Positions 36,417 to 49,259 of a stretch of 64,000 bases of DNA are shown here, piece by piece. Location: the NCBI GenBank assembly GCA_009617715.1, contig VTFK01000075.1:372001-436000 (forward strand). Direction: 5' to 3'. Made by a program: the position numbers and the translations under genes. The notes under the pieces are model-generated. The model was given only the letters and a program-made list of their open reading frames with translations, was not told the DNA's origin and did no database searches. The stretch is from Plectrocnemia conspersa. Taxonomy: Eukaryota; Arthropoda; Insecta; Trichoptera; Polycentropodidae. Every line of letters begins with the position of its first letter. Position 1 is the first letter of the stretch.

Positions 36417-38947
36417 ATGGGTCCTACAGGAAAGAAAGGAATCGCCAAGCCGCGTTCGGAACGCATTCAGGTAATTAAATGTGTATAATCTTGCTTCATT
36501 GTATTCTTACCGGCATTGTCAACACTACAATAATAATTTTGAGGTAATAAAAATAACTAGCCTTCATATGTCGAAAACCAAGCATTGAGAGCATTTTTCA
36601 TTATTTACTTTTAATATATACAAATATAGATAAAATTATACACACGGGATACTTAAATATATCTTTTGCGTGTATTTTTTTCAATATAGGTTAGAAATGT
36701 AATCAGATCATTAATTATTTGCACTTCCTATTAATCATAACCAATTTAATAAATCTCATCTTATTCTATACCTTTTGAGTTGGAAAGTTGAGTTTGAGTT
36801 GACTACTTAGTTGGAAAGTTTTTTTTAAGAAATTAACGATTGCGAAACATTGATGATAATACAATTTTCAATTATTAATTGCTCCACAATGTACGATTTA
36901 TTACTTTAAGTTCGAGTTTTGTACCAACCGTCACACTTTATGAAATATGTTTTGTGTATATGCTATTGTATTACAGACAACAATAGAACGCAAGAGCTTA
37001 AAGACGTTGCAACGAGGTGCCGGAGCCACAGATAAAGAGAACTTGGCTGGACGTCCGGTTACGATTGAGATCAAGGATGCCAAAATAATGTAAGAATCAT
37101 TTATGTTTTTTATTTTAACAGTTAGAATGGTACTTTCATAATTTATTTTTTTAAAAATAATTATTTATATACATCTCTGTTCTGACCAACACTCACTCAC
37201 TACCGCTCATAAAATTTAAACAGATGGTTAGATTAGTGAACACCCCATGAATAAATCTGCAACAAATCTACTTTAAAAAAAGTTTGTTATAATTTAAAAT
37301 ATAAATATTTCTTAGAATATGTTTGCCCTCCGATAAAAGAAAGTACTGAAAGAATATCTATATCATCCACAAATATAGCCATTGTGATGCCATCATATCA
37401 CATGTATATAACAGATAGAATATCGGTCTCAGTACACTACTTTGAGGTATCCCAGCTGATGTAAATATGTCTTCATGCTCGACTCAAGTATCTTCCAATT
37501 ATGTACGACTAACAGCAAACTTTCTGTTTTTGTGTACGAGTAGTGTGACTGTAAGCCATTGGTGGATCTGTCTGACATACTTTATTGCTCAAGTAATTAT
37601 GTATGCCTATATATATACATATGTAGATAGGGTTAAATGCAGAAGTGGTGTAACAAGTTTTCGAGTCTGAAGTAGAGTAGTCGAGAAAGTGACAGTCCAT
37701 GAAGGGCTAATGCTGGTGCCTTTTATACGATCCCTGCGAGCAACTTGAGATAAATGAATAGTTTTATTTAACCCTTTGCACTCGAACTTCTTTTAGTACT
37801 AAGTAGATAGACTACTCGAGGAAAAATTAAAAACAAGTAATTCTTATTAAAAATTAAAAACATGTTATGAATGAAATTATTATTAAATTGGGCTTAAAAA
37901 CGAAATATTACATTTTTTTGTTAATTAAATTATTTAATTTTTTTTAAATATTTATTTACTTAGAATTTCACATATGCATCCAATTCAAATATTATTCACT
38001 TGACAATATTAAATTATGAATTTCATTTATCTTATATTATTTATGACAATAAATTTGTGAAATATGTAAAATTTATGCCTACTATATAATGCGTCCATTT
38101 GTACTATGAAAATTGATTAAAACTACAACAATTATCATATTCACAAAAACCATTATATTCCCTATACAGGAGACCCCCCAATTGGGAATGTGCTATTTAG
38201 GTACTTGTAATGTGGGAACTAGAGTATACTCATACAAGTTTTTGCTATACGTGCATACGAATCAGGTGCATGTGGCGAGATATCCTCCTTTTGGCTCACT
38301 CACACAAAGTAACGGGCACCCAAATAGCATGTCCTAAATTTACCGTGTTATGGGAGGGTCTACTGTATGTAAATATGACAATATTTTTTAGAACCATGAT
38401 AGAAAAACTATTGTTGTTATATATTTGATGTGTCCACTAATTGTTAATTATATTGATACAGGGAAAGGACCAAACTTATCGAAACCAGAAAAAAAACCGT
38501 AAACAGCAAAGGCATTCAAGCAGGCGCAGATTCTAAGATCCAAGTGGAAGATCTAACCAGCGATGCTGGGCCTTCGGAGAATTATTGGGAGATTATAGCA
38601 GAAAGAAGAAGGTGATTATTTTAAAGTTATGTTTCTTTGAATATATTTATTTACTTTTTTGCATACAGAGTAACCTTGGAAGAAACACTTGAAGAAAATC
38701 AGAAACTTCGCGAAGAAAACGAAAAATTGAAATTGCTGGTTGAAGAATCGAAGAATCTGGTTGACGTGTTAACTGTAAAAAAATTACATAATTTTATAAA
38801 TTTAGTATTTAATATTTTTTTACAACTGTTATTTACTTGTAGGAAATGGTTGGAGAACAAGAGGAATCCGGGATTGATTTAGCGGAAGGGAGCACTCTTA
38901 ATGATACCAGTTTAACTGCAGAAAAGTCTGATTCCGATAATTCATAA
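36417..38947 (+). CDS. GMNN: Geminin, DNA replication licensing inhibitor
   Basis: Exons: 36417-36470, 36977-37090, a proposed micro-exon 38169-38199, 38461-38611, 38669-38774 and 38843-38947; 186 residues (human 209). The destruction box RKSLKTLQ at 23-30 corresponds to the vertebrate RxxL degradation signal. YWEIIAERRR at 108-117 leads into the coiled coil, rich in Glu and Leu (about 117-152), that dimerises and binds Cdt1. The acidic tail is EESGIDLAEG. Geminin sequesters Cdt1 in the nucleus through S, G2 and M so origins fire once, and is destroyed by the anaphase-promoting complex. Without the 31-base micro-exon, exon 2 (phase 0) and the next exon (needing one base) do not join in frame. 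The micro-exon restores the frame but has no homology support. The 3' end is convergent with the SEFIR gene. AATAAA at 39121. Confidence 0.88.
37178..37340 (+). repeat. Dispersed repeat, family with CACCCCATGAA
   Basis: Partner of 32815-32975, same orientation, within the second geminin intron. Confidence 0.55.
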
Positions 38948-39120
38948 TCTATTGTCTTAGTGTAATTTATGTTGATCGTTTCAAATTGTATTGTTATACG
39001 ATCATCTAATATTGATAGTTATAAAATCAAGACTATATATTTAATTTTCTAAAATATAAACATGTATACCTATTTCTTACATGCATATTTATCTAAAATA
39101 TATTAATTTCTCATTAACGT

Positions 39121-39157
39121 AATAAAAGTCAAAGTTGTAAATACAATTATTTTTATT
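39121..39157. terminator. Facing polyadenylation signals of two convergent genes
   Basis: AATAAA on the plus strand at 39121-39126 serves geminin (174 bases past its stop). TTTATT at 39152-39157 reads AATAAA on the minus strand and serves the SEFIR gene (100 bases past its stop). With cleavage 10-30 bases downstream, the two mRNAs should abut or overlap slightly. Confidence 0.5.
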
Positions 39158-39256
39158 TCAGTCATTATGATACATAATAATATCTTAGTATATTTTTGAA
39201 TTAATAAAATATGGCTTTATAAAATATATTTGTCTATTATTCAAGACCCTTACGTC

Positions 39257-40634
39257 TTAAAATAATGTAGTTAATAATTTATGTAATTGATCTTCCCTTA
39301 TCCAAACTGAAAGAATCGGATATTTATAAAGATCTGCTAGAAGCTGTTTGCTCGTTCCTTGTGGTAATATGCTTCTGACTTTTTTATTCAAACATCCGTT
39401 TCCGTTAATATAATGAGAAGACATCAACGTGTATATAAATCTTGCATATGTGCAGTCTGTATTATCCAAACTGCTCGCATATAAAGCAGTAGGCGATTTG
39501 ATAGTTTGAAAATATCCTTCAGTTAAGATCGGAATGACATAATCAACCTGAAAGATAATTATTACTATTATAGCAACATGAAAAAGATAACATCGCATAA
39601 TAAATACATCACCTCGTCAAAATAATGTCGAATAAAATGTTCTGGATTCAAAACCACCCTCGATTTTTCGCTCTCCAAACTGATGATATTAATATTGTGA
39701 TTTCTCAATATTTCGGAAACCTTCTCGGCAATCGATAAGCCGTCATCTTCGTAAGTTAACAAAACTGACGGTTTAATTATGACTGGCATTGCAAATGAAT
39801 TAACGTCACCGTCTACATCTTTCTCGATATTCTTATCAGATCGTTTCAATACTTCAGGCAGATTGCTCGCATAAAAACTTGGTTTAATTATTTGTTTTTC
39901 ATTTTTACTAGTATCCGTATGATATCCATGATCGCTCTCAAACTCATAATTTTTTATTAAAGTATTCAATAAGTTTTGCAATGGAGTATACATTCCTTCG
40001 ATAGCGTCCAATCTGTTCAACGTTAAGAGTGCCTGAATTAATTTATCGAACGTAGAGTCGTCGTGTTGACAAAACACTTTCAAAACTATATCAGTCGGAC
40101 AGCTCTTGATAGAATTTTCGATATACTGAAACATCCGCTTATATATAAGCAAAAATCATATTAATAAAATAAACACATATACAAATAATACCAACGTTCA
40201 ATTCTTCTCCAGTTACACCAAGATGATAACCTAAGTCTTTCCAACCAGCTAAAAATTGATTTTCACCCGTTCCGCCGATTCTTTTAACAAGACTGGTATA
40301 TATATTCTGGCAGTATTGAGGTACCAACTCTGTCTGTATTTTATCACGATAAAACAAGAAACTGGCGTGAATGTGTTTCAAATTCACCGACAAGTCATTG
40401 TACTCTTGAATTTGACACTGCGGATTTGGTATATTGATTTCAATGATCGAATGCGTGTTGTCCTCTGTATTTGTGCTAAAAAATAAAATATTACCACGAT
40501 TCTAGTATTTCAATATAATCACAACTAAATAATAAAAACAAAATTTATATTAAATCATTGGGTATTATTCCTAAAATTACACATATATATCACAATAGGA
40601 CTACTTTGTGGATAAATTATATTTACCTATCCAT
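39257..40634 (-). CDS. Death-domain and SEFIR-domain adaptor (CIKS/Act1-like)
   Basis: Exons (minus): 40634-40627 (only 8 coding bases), 40475-40196, 40137-39613 and 39547-39257; all phases join, giving 367 residues. Residues about 55-145 look like a Death domain: GWKDLGYHLGVTGEELN, then SCPTDIVLKVFCQ. After a polar linker, residues 218-365 resemble a SEFIR domain: KPSVLLTYEDDGLSIAEK at its start, DYVIPILTEGYF, ARFIYTLMSSHY and VRSILPQG. SEFIR domains mediate IL-17-receptor to Act1 contacts. In vertebrates Act1 carries SEFIR without this Death domain; invertebrate CIKS-like proteins with both have been described. Expected role: cytoplasmic signalling adaptor in innate immunity. No membrane segment or signal peptide. 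The alternative is a MyD88-type Death-TIR protein, but the C-terminal part fits SEFIR better than TIR. The 8-base first exon rests on phase only. Shares its upstream region with HFM1, 2 kb away. Confidence 0.75.
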
Positions 40635-42619
40635 TGTTATTTGTCGTGAACAATCACGAAAGTTTTATATGATCTGACGTTTATGAAGGTTCTTGGTCTT
40701 AACGGTACAAAAAATGACCAGCTATGAGGAAAATGTAGATAAAAATATACACCAACTTATTATCAGAGCCTTTCCGAGAAAACGCGAGGCCCAGTACGTC
40801 ATATATTTTGGACTCCCCCATTTATTTGATTATAACATTTAACTATTTCATAGAAGCTTTTCGCGTTTTTTCATGAGTAAATTTGGTAATTATTTCCGAA
40901 TAGTCCAAAATATGCACTATCTGGTAATTAATGTTGAGTGCCTATAAAGTATAGGCACTAAATAGATTTTAGATTATAATCCCTTTAGTCGCTCCCAACT
41001 CGTTGTCAAGAAAGTTAAATCACAAAATTAAAAAAAATGATTGAATGAATTGCATAAGGGGTCTCTTTTGAAATCCGGCCTGCTGCCTCATTCTTTGTCC
41101 ACTCGTTTTAATATTAAAAATGTAATGTAAGTGTTTAGATACTAATAGTTATTACGATCTGTACTGCTTTTGGCCCTAAAGTCTACGAGATAAGCAACAA
41201 CGTTTCGCTACATAAATACGTTATAAAATTTAAAACTTAGTTGTTTATTACCGTGCGCATGTTTATATCTCATACATCTGTTAAAATCACAATTAACCGT
41301 TGATCAGTGTCGTCGTGTATTATTCAGAGTTATCGACGACTCTCAATATTATTACGTCATATGAATCGTTTGAACTTTGAGATGTGATTTTTATTAATAT
41401 TCTACAAATCTCGAAGAGTTGCATACCAAACAGTAGTAAAATTGAATTCCAGAATATATCTTTAAAGACTTTAAAACTGTTTAATATATGACACGAGCTT
41501 GGCAATATATGTTTACTAAGTTTGACCTATCTTTATTGATATTATAACAATTTTATTACGTGGAACAATACTGGTAAAACCAACATTTTTCAATCATATT
41601 TTGCATATTATTATTGCATATGCACTTTATCTTGATCTTTATTATTTTTTAAAACATTTCTAAAGAAATGCTTTAAAAAATAAAAAATAAATGCTTTAAA
41701 AAAGAAAAATTAAAGAATCTCATGGATGACCTCAAAAAAAAGTAGCGTTTTAGTACTTATTTTTGTATATCTATTTCACTGTGTAGCAATGGCTTGTGTA
41801 TTTTAAGCATGTAACGCTTTTTAACACTTAAACTTTTGTTTAAAAATAACAATTTACAAATCATGTTTTGCTCTACATTTTTGTTAGTGGCAACAGTTTT
41901 TAGGACAAAATTTAAATTACTTTTATTTAACAAAGCTCAGAAAAAAAAGGTAGGATGGGGAGGGATGAAAAACTAAATCAACGATGTTTATTCACATATA
42001 AATATTATAAATGTATAAAATCAGAGACGGCACTTGAGAGAGGAGAGCAGGTAGCAGCATTTGCCCCTCCTTTGAATTATCCAAAAAAAAATACATGTCA
42101 TTTATTAAAATACTATGAATCTTGAACAACCATTAATTAACAAACTCCCCCCCCCCCCATCTGGAATACCGTTTTTGTAAAAAATATATACACAAGTGAA
42201 CTGCAACAGCAATAATATATTACCAAAAAATGCATATTAAATTATTTTTTATTTTAATACACGAAACATTTATTTTTTGCATTTTATTATCAGATTTTGT
42301 GTATTCTAAAAAATAAATACTATTTAAATAATAAATTTATTAATTATATAAAGAATAGCAGTAACTTATTTTGTTTTAAAATATATACAAAATATTTTCA
42401 ATTTATGGTCACTAATTCTATTGTTAGTTTCTCTTTTTAAATATTTCCAGCAGTAGTACGGAAAAGTTAAATAGTGAAGTTGAAAAAGTTTTTATGTTAA
42501 TTCTGTATGCTGGTATGTTATCTTCTGTATTAAATTGCAAATTATCCTTTAATTGAATTTTGGGTAGATGATTTTTATTTATGCACAAAGTAATAGGTAC
42601 CTAATTCATCAAAAAGAAT
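40635..42619. other. Divergent intergenic region between SEFIR gene and HFM1
   Basis: 2 kb AT-rich spacer expected to carry both promoters. It holds a repeat near 41150-41240 (its AACAACGTTTCGCTACATAA segment recurs near 34350) and a repeat copy at 42024-42170. No other gene. Confidence 0.4.
42024..42170 (+). repeat. Copy of the GACGTCATT-family repeat, with C12 run
   Basis: Contains the shared core ATGTCATTTA.TAAAATACTATGAATCTTGA and a homopolymer of 12 C at 42147-42158, matching the G/C-rich part of copies at 48737-48893, 49558-49690 and 56741-56890. Confidence 0.5.
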
Positions 42620-45600
42620 ATGGACTCAATGGAGAGCAGTCAATCTTTTCCAATGTCAATGAATTCGGAAGAATCAATCGCTGATTTCTCAGAAATATGC
42701 GATTCTCCCAAAAAACATGTTGAAGAAAAAGACGGCCTGAGATCCATCGAAGAAATTCGTATCCTTTTATCGAATTCAAGCTAATAATAATATCATTCGT
42801 ACAACGAATATGTTTTCCTTAAATCACCATACTAGCACCTAAATTTCGTCACATTTTCCAATATCCATACTTTAACAAGATGCAATCTCAAGTGATGGAT
42901 GATGTTTTATATTCAGGTTTTAAATTATTATGAAGATTAATGGTAATTTTTGTGTTTATGCCATATATTTATGCTTAAATTTTAGACAAATCAATTGTTG
43001 TATCGGCACCCACCGGATCTGGTAAAACGGCAATTTTTGAACTTGCAGTTGTGAGACTTTTAAGAAAAATGAAGGAAATTAAGTACAAAAATGATTTCAA
43101 AATAATATACAGTAAGAGTGTACCATTATTATATCAAGTGTATAATAATAATCAAATATATATTTAATATTAATTTAGTGGCACCAATGAAGGCGTTATG
43201 TACTGAACGGTTGATGGATTGGTATGGAAAGTTCACCAAACTTGGAATATCAAGCATTGAAGTGACGGGGGATAGCAGTACATTGGATTTCAACCAATTA
43301 AAATCTTACAGGTATATAACAATATCAATTTACAATATCATCAGCTTGGATGAAGACTGACACAACACAAAATCAGTAAATTTTCAGTAGGTGCATATAA
43401 AAGTATGCATAAATAAATTATAAAATCGTTTCCCAGAGTTCTCAGGTCCTCTTAGACGCAATCTATATGTATTCATGTGCTGGCCTCTTGATTTCTAGTA
43501 GGCTGTTTCTCTTTAGTTTTGGTTTGCTGATCATTATTTATTATTTGACAATGGTTTCTCCATATATGAGATCTTCCATTTTAAGATTGTATTGGTCTGA
43601 ATATACTTTCAGTGATCTTACATTCAAATATAGCTAGTTTATTACCTTATTTTTTAGTGATTGCCCGTGTCTAAAAAAGAATGGCTACAACTGGTCTTAT
43701 AATTGTTTTGATATTATCATTTTACGGTTTTTGGTTAGATGTACTATTCTTTGAAATCTTTTACATCTAATGGTAACATGTCTGGCCTTTATCTTTTTTT
43801 TATAAATAATTGATCCAAGGTACTTGAAGCTTTCTACTTTCTCAAAATTGGCTCTAGTAATATTTAGTAAAAACACAGGCCTATAAAAAAAAGTACTTTT
43901 TTTTGATAATTGTTTAGTCTTGTTAACTGATTTTTATTCATTTTTTAATGCTGATTTTAAAAATGTCATCCATTTTTTCTGTCACATAATGTTATTTCAC
44001 AAAAAGATTAAAAAAATAACACAAAATGAAATTAATTTTTTTTGTGTTTAAATGTTGACACTTAATATATACCAGAAATACAAAAATATATAAAATAAAA
44101 TTATCAAAAAAGTTATCAATAGATACAAAAAGCTTATAAGTTCTTATAACAACTTTTTCTCTTTCCCTCAAAACTGCTTTTCCTTTTGTAAATTTGCTGA
44201 GAATCATCTCGCATTTGCATTATCTCTATGTCCTAGTAAAATCATTCACTTTGCTCCTCGCGTACTGCACCCATTTTTAGGAAGGTAGTCTAAATGTGAA
44301 TGGAGAAAATGTACTTTTAAACTCATGTTACAGTCCCAAGGTCTTGAATTTTTTCAATATATCTTCAATAATATACTTGTAGTTTGACTTTTTTATTTCC
44401 AAGAAAGCTAGTTACAACAAGTTTAAATGCTTTCCACGCTTCTTTCCCCCTTTTTTCATTTTTGTTTCGAAATCCTTCTTTAGTTTTCTAAAGTTAAGTC
44501 CAATAAAAATGTCTCCCTTCAATTTTGCCTCTGCCCCACTAGGGAATTGGTCACAGATACTTAAAACATTATTTTTCTTTTGGCAAAGCTTTGAAAATTT
44601 TATCATCAGGCCAGCTTAATGTAAAGTGGTAGAAGTATAACTTTTTTGGATCAATAATTCTCTCTCAATGTTTTAAATTCCAGGCTGTAATATATTTCTG
44701 ATTGGTCATACTTTCTTAATATAATGCTGCTCTCTAGCACGACTGTTTCTTTCAAACAGAAAACATGGGAGCTTAGTGTAATCACTCTGCTGACCAAGTA
44801 TCATCGATATTACTTTAACGTTGTCACAAATTTTTAATTTATGATCTGGATATGAAAGTTTGTTAAGAATCAACTTAAGATTTTCATAGCATTCTTTCAA
44901 ATGAACTGAATGTCCCACAGGCAACGATGCATACTTATTACTGTTGTAAAATGGTACTGTATTTAGACTTCTTTTTGATGAATTAATAAAAAGTCTTCAA
45001 TCGTCAGGTTTGTATTCAATGTTGAAAGCTACCATGAGTCCAGGAACACATTTGCAAAAAACAAGATCACCTTCTTGGGGATAAAAAGAACATGCTCTTT
45101 TTCTCTACTTCGAAACCAATAAAAGGATGTAGCAAATGTTAATATTTTTTTTCTTCAATCTGGAACCTAAAAGTTCTGCAGATTCCTTAGGAAGATCTAA
45201 GTCTGACTAAATCATTAAACTTGGACTAGGTGAAAAGTTTTGGATCATTACTGCCAGAATCATATGAATCACTACTATCGTTATTTCTGTATGTTTGGGG
45301 CAATGTTTCGATATTATCTAAAATATTTTCTAGTGTATCTGGAGGGGAAGAAACAGGTATTCCAGATTCACGTGGGATAGGTCGTATTGCTAATGGAATG
45401 TTAGGATAAGAAATCCCCTTGTTGTTCTTCAGATTGAATCCTTGGACATTACTAGAGCAAAAGTAACAGTTATCACTATGATTTTTGGCTCTCTTCAAAT
45501 CATTGGTATACCAAAGCGAAAAGATTGCTTTTCACCACGAAACCACCGCCTCAGTTCTTCCACGTAAATCAAGCAAACTTTATGGGATTCAAGGCTTGTC

Positions 45601-48280
45601 CTGATCCTCCAAATTTATACCAAAATTAGCAAAGTACACTTTTGTACAACATCTGAAATGTTTATTTGCTGTTTTTAAACAGTATGATTGCCTCAAATAT
45701 GACAAAAACAATTTGGTGAGTTACCACAACCTCAGTAAGCCATTATCGTTTAAAAAAACAAGCTCAACCACTCTTAAATGACACTGTAATTAAAAAGTAT
45801 TTTATATAGCTCGGAGCACTATGACATGTGTACTGCACAGTATAGATACACACTATAGATAGACGAAAGGATTGGGGAGATACTAAATTTTAAGGGGAAA
45901 TGTGTGAACGATGGGGAAACAGATAGGCACCAACAGGCTAGTGAACTGTTTTAAACTGGTTTCAGTTTTTTCACTAGTTTTATTGTTGTAACTCTGTTAG
46001 TTTCAACTGGTTTAGGGGTAAATAATGTTGATTCTAATTTGTACACTCTTTTTAAGTATTAACACACCTAACATCATTATTTAATATAGCATAAATATAT
46101 ATGTATTGTACATAAAAACCGTTTCACTGTACTTTTCTTTCTACTAAATATCAAAATTAGAAGTATGATTTGAAGAAACTGCACATGATCGATTTTTTCC
46201 ATTATTTTCCCAGTAAGCAGCACATGAAAAACTATATATGTAAGTCACTATTTACATTCAAGACAACTTTACGTCGCTGGCCTGTGTAATTAGAAATTGT
46301 GTTTTATTTATGTTGATCCAGAGTCAATATTTATCTGACATCTGCTTTATTGTATAAGATGCAGTAGACTTTTAAGACAGCTGAAACTTTTTATTTTCAC
46401 TTACATTTACAAATGCAAGATAAATATTGCATTATTCTTTCTTTGGTTGAGAAATACAATAATAAGTTACACTATAATATAAAAGAGCATTGCTTCCATG
46501 ACAACAGTCGAGGAATGACTAGGCTTACCGTATTTATAAAATTCTAAACCGGGATAGCTAAGAAAGGTCATCTCGGAAATTTTGTGAAACCGGGACAAAC
46601 CTGACAAAAGCGGAACAGAATCCTGGTTAAATCGGAATGTATGATAAGTCTAGGCATAACTAACTTTTAAAGCCCATACTCATAATGATGGTGTGAGATG
46701 GCTGGCAACACAGACTATCATAAACGTTATCAAGTGTAACATAATAATATTTATCATATTCAGTTGTTCAATATAAAATTTCAAAAAATACTATTTTTTG
46801 AGTTGTAACAGTCTTTTCCAAATAGGGAATGTGTATTTTGATTCTATATGATTTATATTATATTAACAGAATTATAATGACAACTCCTGAAAAATGGGAT
46901 TCTTTAACACGCCGTTGGAAAGATAACAGACAAATGGTCGATCTTGTCAAATTGTTTATAATCGATGAGGTATAACAATTACTATTAAATATTTAAATAG
47001 GTGAAATAATAATTTAACAACATATTCTAGGTACATTTATTAAACGAAGAAGTTAGAGGACCAGTTTTAGAGGCTGTTATTAGTCGTATGAAAACAATAC
47101 AGGTATTTTATAATATACATTAAATTTATTGCTACATTTTATAATCAATTTTATATTTAATAGGAATCGATTGATATGTCAAGCTATGTGGGAAGCAAAT
47201 CAACCAAAATGAATAAAGAATCATTATTAAATATCAGATTTGTCGCTGCTTCTGCCACCATACCGAATGCTGAAGATATTGCAGAATGGCTCAGTACAAA
47301 AGATAACTTAGCAGTTTGTCACAAGTTTGTTTTAAACATAATTGGGTAAATTTAAAAATTGGGCAGTATTTTAAGTTGTATGTTTTTTATACAGAATGGG
47401 CGAAGAGTATCGACCTGTAGAACTGACCAAAATAGTCGAAGGCTATTCATTCCGAGACGGTCAGAGTCTTTTTAAGTTTGACTTGTTTCTCAATTATAAA
47501 CTACGACCGATCATTGAGAAATACTGTGACGGGAAACCGACATTAGTAAATTAGTAAAATACTTAACAAAGAATATGAACGTATCTTAATAAATGACGTA
47601 TTTAAATTCAACATATTTTTATAGATATTTTGTAATACAAGGAAAAGTGTGATGTTAACCGCTGAAACTTTATCTAAGGAACTATTGTTTCATTTCACTG
47701 CAGGTCAAACTTCAAAATTTAGACAAATGGCTTCAACGTTGAGTGAAAAGAAGCTACAAGTTATTATCAATTCACTGAACTTAGATTCTATATTTTTATG
47801 TTCAACATTATATGTATATTTTCTATTTATAGACATTAGTTTTGAGTGGTATTGGGTGTCATCATGCCGGATTACTTCACAACGATAGAAATATAATAGA
47901 ACAAATTTTTAAACAGGGAGATTTGCCAGTTTTGATTACTACTTCAACTCTGGGTATATTTTAAAAATAAATGTGTTATAATATAAATATTAATGTATTT
48001 TTTCATAAAAACTTTAATGTTTGTATATGTAGCTATGGGAGTAAATCTCCCTGCACATTTAGTAATCGTTAAAACTACTCAACATTATGTTAACGGAGCA
48101 TACACTGTAAGTTTTATTTATCTACATAAATTCCTTATTTTACAACTATACATGTAGATTTTTTTATTTTTATTATAGGAATATGACGAAAGTTCAATTT
48201 TACAAATGATTGGTAGAGCTGGAAGACCGCAATTTGATGATAGAGGCATAGCAGTGATTATGACTAAAGTACAAGATAAG
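42620..48280 (+). CDS. HFM1: HFM1/MER3 meiotic DNA helicase, helicase core only
   Basis: Twelve exons, all in phase: 42620-42758, 42836-42916, 42986-43111, 43179-43311, 46870-46969, 47031-47102, 47164-47324, 47395-47545, 47625-47759, 47833-47953, 48033-48106 and 48179-48280, giving 465 residues. Superfamily-2 Ski2-like helicase motifs are complete: Walker A APTGSGKT (81-88), [22 protein letters not shown] (190-195), [15 protein letters not shown] (from 247), [18 protein letters not shown] and [10 protein letters not shown] (440-449). The spacing matches HFM1 closely. HFM1/MER3 unwinds recombination intermediates and promotes crossovers in meiosis. The winged-helix and Sec63 domains that should follow (the human protein is about 1,435 residues) are not found after the last donor. 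Reading through that donor would stop 8 codons later. Either the rest lies beyond a long intron or the gene is truncated. Intron 4 is swollen to 3.5 kb by an insertion. Confidence 0.9.
43312..46869. other. HFM1 intron 4, expanded by insertion
   Basis: All other introns in this gene are 53-146 bases, but this one is 3.56 kb. It carries the degenerate multicopy gene fragment on the minus strand (44140-45500) plus AT-rich sequence without other visible features. Confidence 0.6.
44140..45500 (-). pseudogene. Degenerate copy of a multicopy arthropod gene
   Basis: Minus-strand fragments in order: [39 protein letters not shown], a long broken stretch, [67 protein letters not shown] and [17 protein letters not shown] recognise this ordered set from uncharacterised proteins present in many copies in arthropod genomes, often in transposon-rich DNA. 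The function is unknown to me. Stops and frameshifts separate the pieces, so this copy is not functional. Confidence 0.7.
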
Positions 48281-48736
48281 GTAGGAAAAAATCTGTTTCA
48301 TTAAACTATGGCTCGTATTTTTCGGGTCAGAATTTTAATACTGTTGTGGTGAGAATTTATATTTAATGGTCAGTTTATAAGCGGCCAAAATAAATATTAG
48401 ATGGTCAGAATTAATATCAATTGGTTGGAACTTATGATTAGAATTAAAATTAGGCTTGTCAGAATTTATATTAAATGTTAAGAATTATTTTGACAGATGG
48501 TTAGAATCATTTTTTCTGTTGCAATAGTGTTATTGTATAATGTTATTAATGCTGTAATGTTGAAAATTGGTACAACTGGTCGATCTATCACTCGCATGTG
48601 GGCAGTTCATTATCAATATTATTATCAAGGTGTTTTAGGACCAGCTTGCTTGGTTGGACTCGCAGCATTGTCAGATGTCAACACATACCAAACGTGCTCT
48701 CTGCCGCCGCTCTGTCGTTATTCCCGCTTCATTCGT

Positions 48737-48893
48737 CCAGGGCCGTCATTTAGGGGAGACAGGTGGGGGTATGTGGTCAGAAAATGCATGTTATTTAATG
48801 AAATACTATGAATCTTGATGAAATCAAAATATTAAAAAAGCGAACTCTTGCCCCTCCCCACCCGGAAAAAGCTGTAATGACGTCCTGGATTCT
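48737..48893. mobile_element. 157-base MITE with CCAGG(G/A)CGTCATT ends
   Basis: CCAGGGCCGTCATT at the left and AATGACGTCCTGG at the right are inverted repeats. The interior holds the shared GGGGAG..GGGGG, ATGTTATTTAATGAAATACTATGAATCTT and CCCCTCCCC segments seen in related copies. Confidence 0.6.
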
Positions 48894-49259
48894 AAACCAG
48901 CAATTATCTATTCCGAAATAATTGTTAAAATATGTCATTTCATATTCAATACATTTTCTCTGGTAGATATACATTTTTACCAGTGAAAATATAATTTATC
49001 TGGCAGGTGCTAGTAAAATTATATGATTTCAACTTTACCAATGTAGTAATATATACATTTACATACGTATAATTATTTATTTCATAGAATGTGTATTTTG
49101 TTATATTTTCTATTATTTTTATTAAGTTATATTTTCTTTAGTGAAGTCCAAATACATTTTCACCAGTAGATGTATATTTCTATTAGCGAAAATATAATTT
49201 ACCCAATAAACGCTAGTAAAATTATATGTTGCTCTAAGATGTATATTTGGTGTACAGTT

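Noticed and set aside
48497..48811. 104-residue open frame
   Set aside because: It runs across the boundary between a repeat array and a MITE, so it is a chance frame in mobile DNA.
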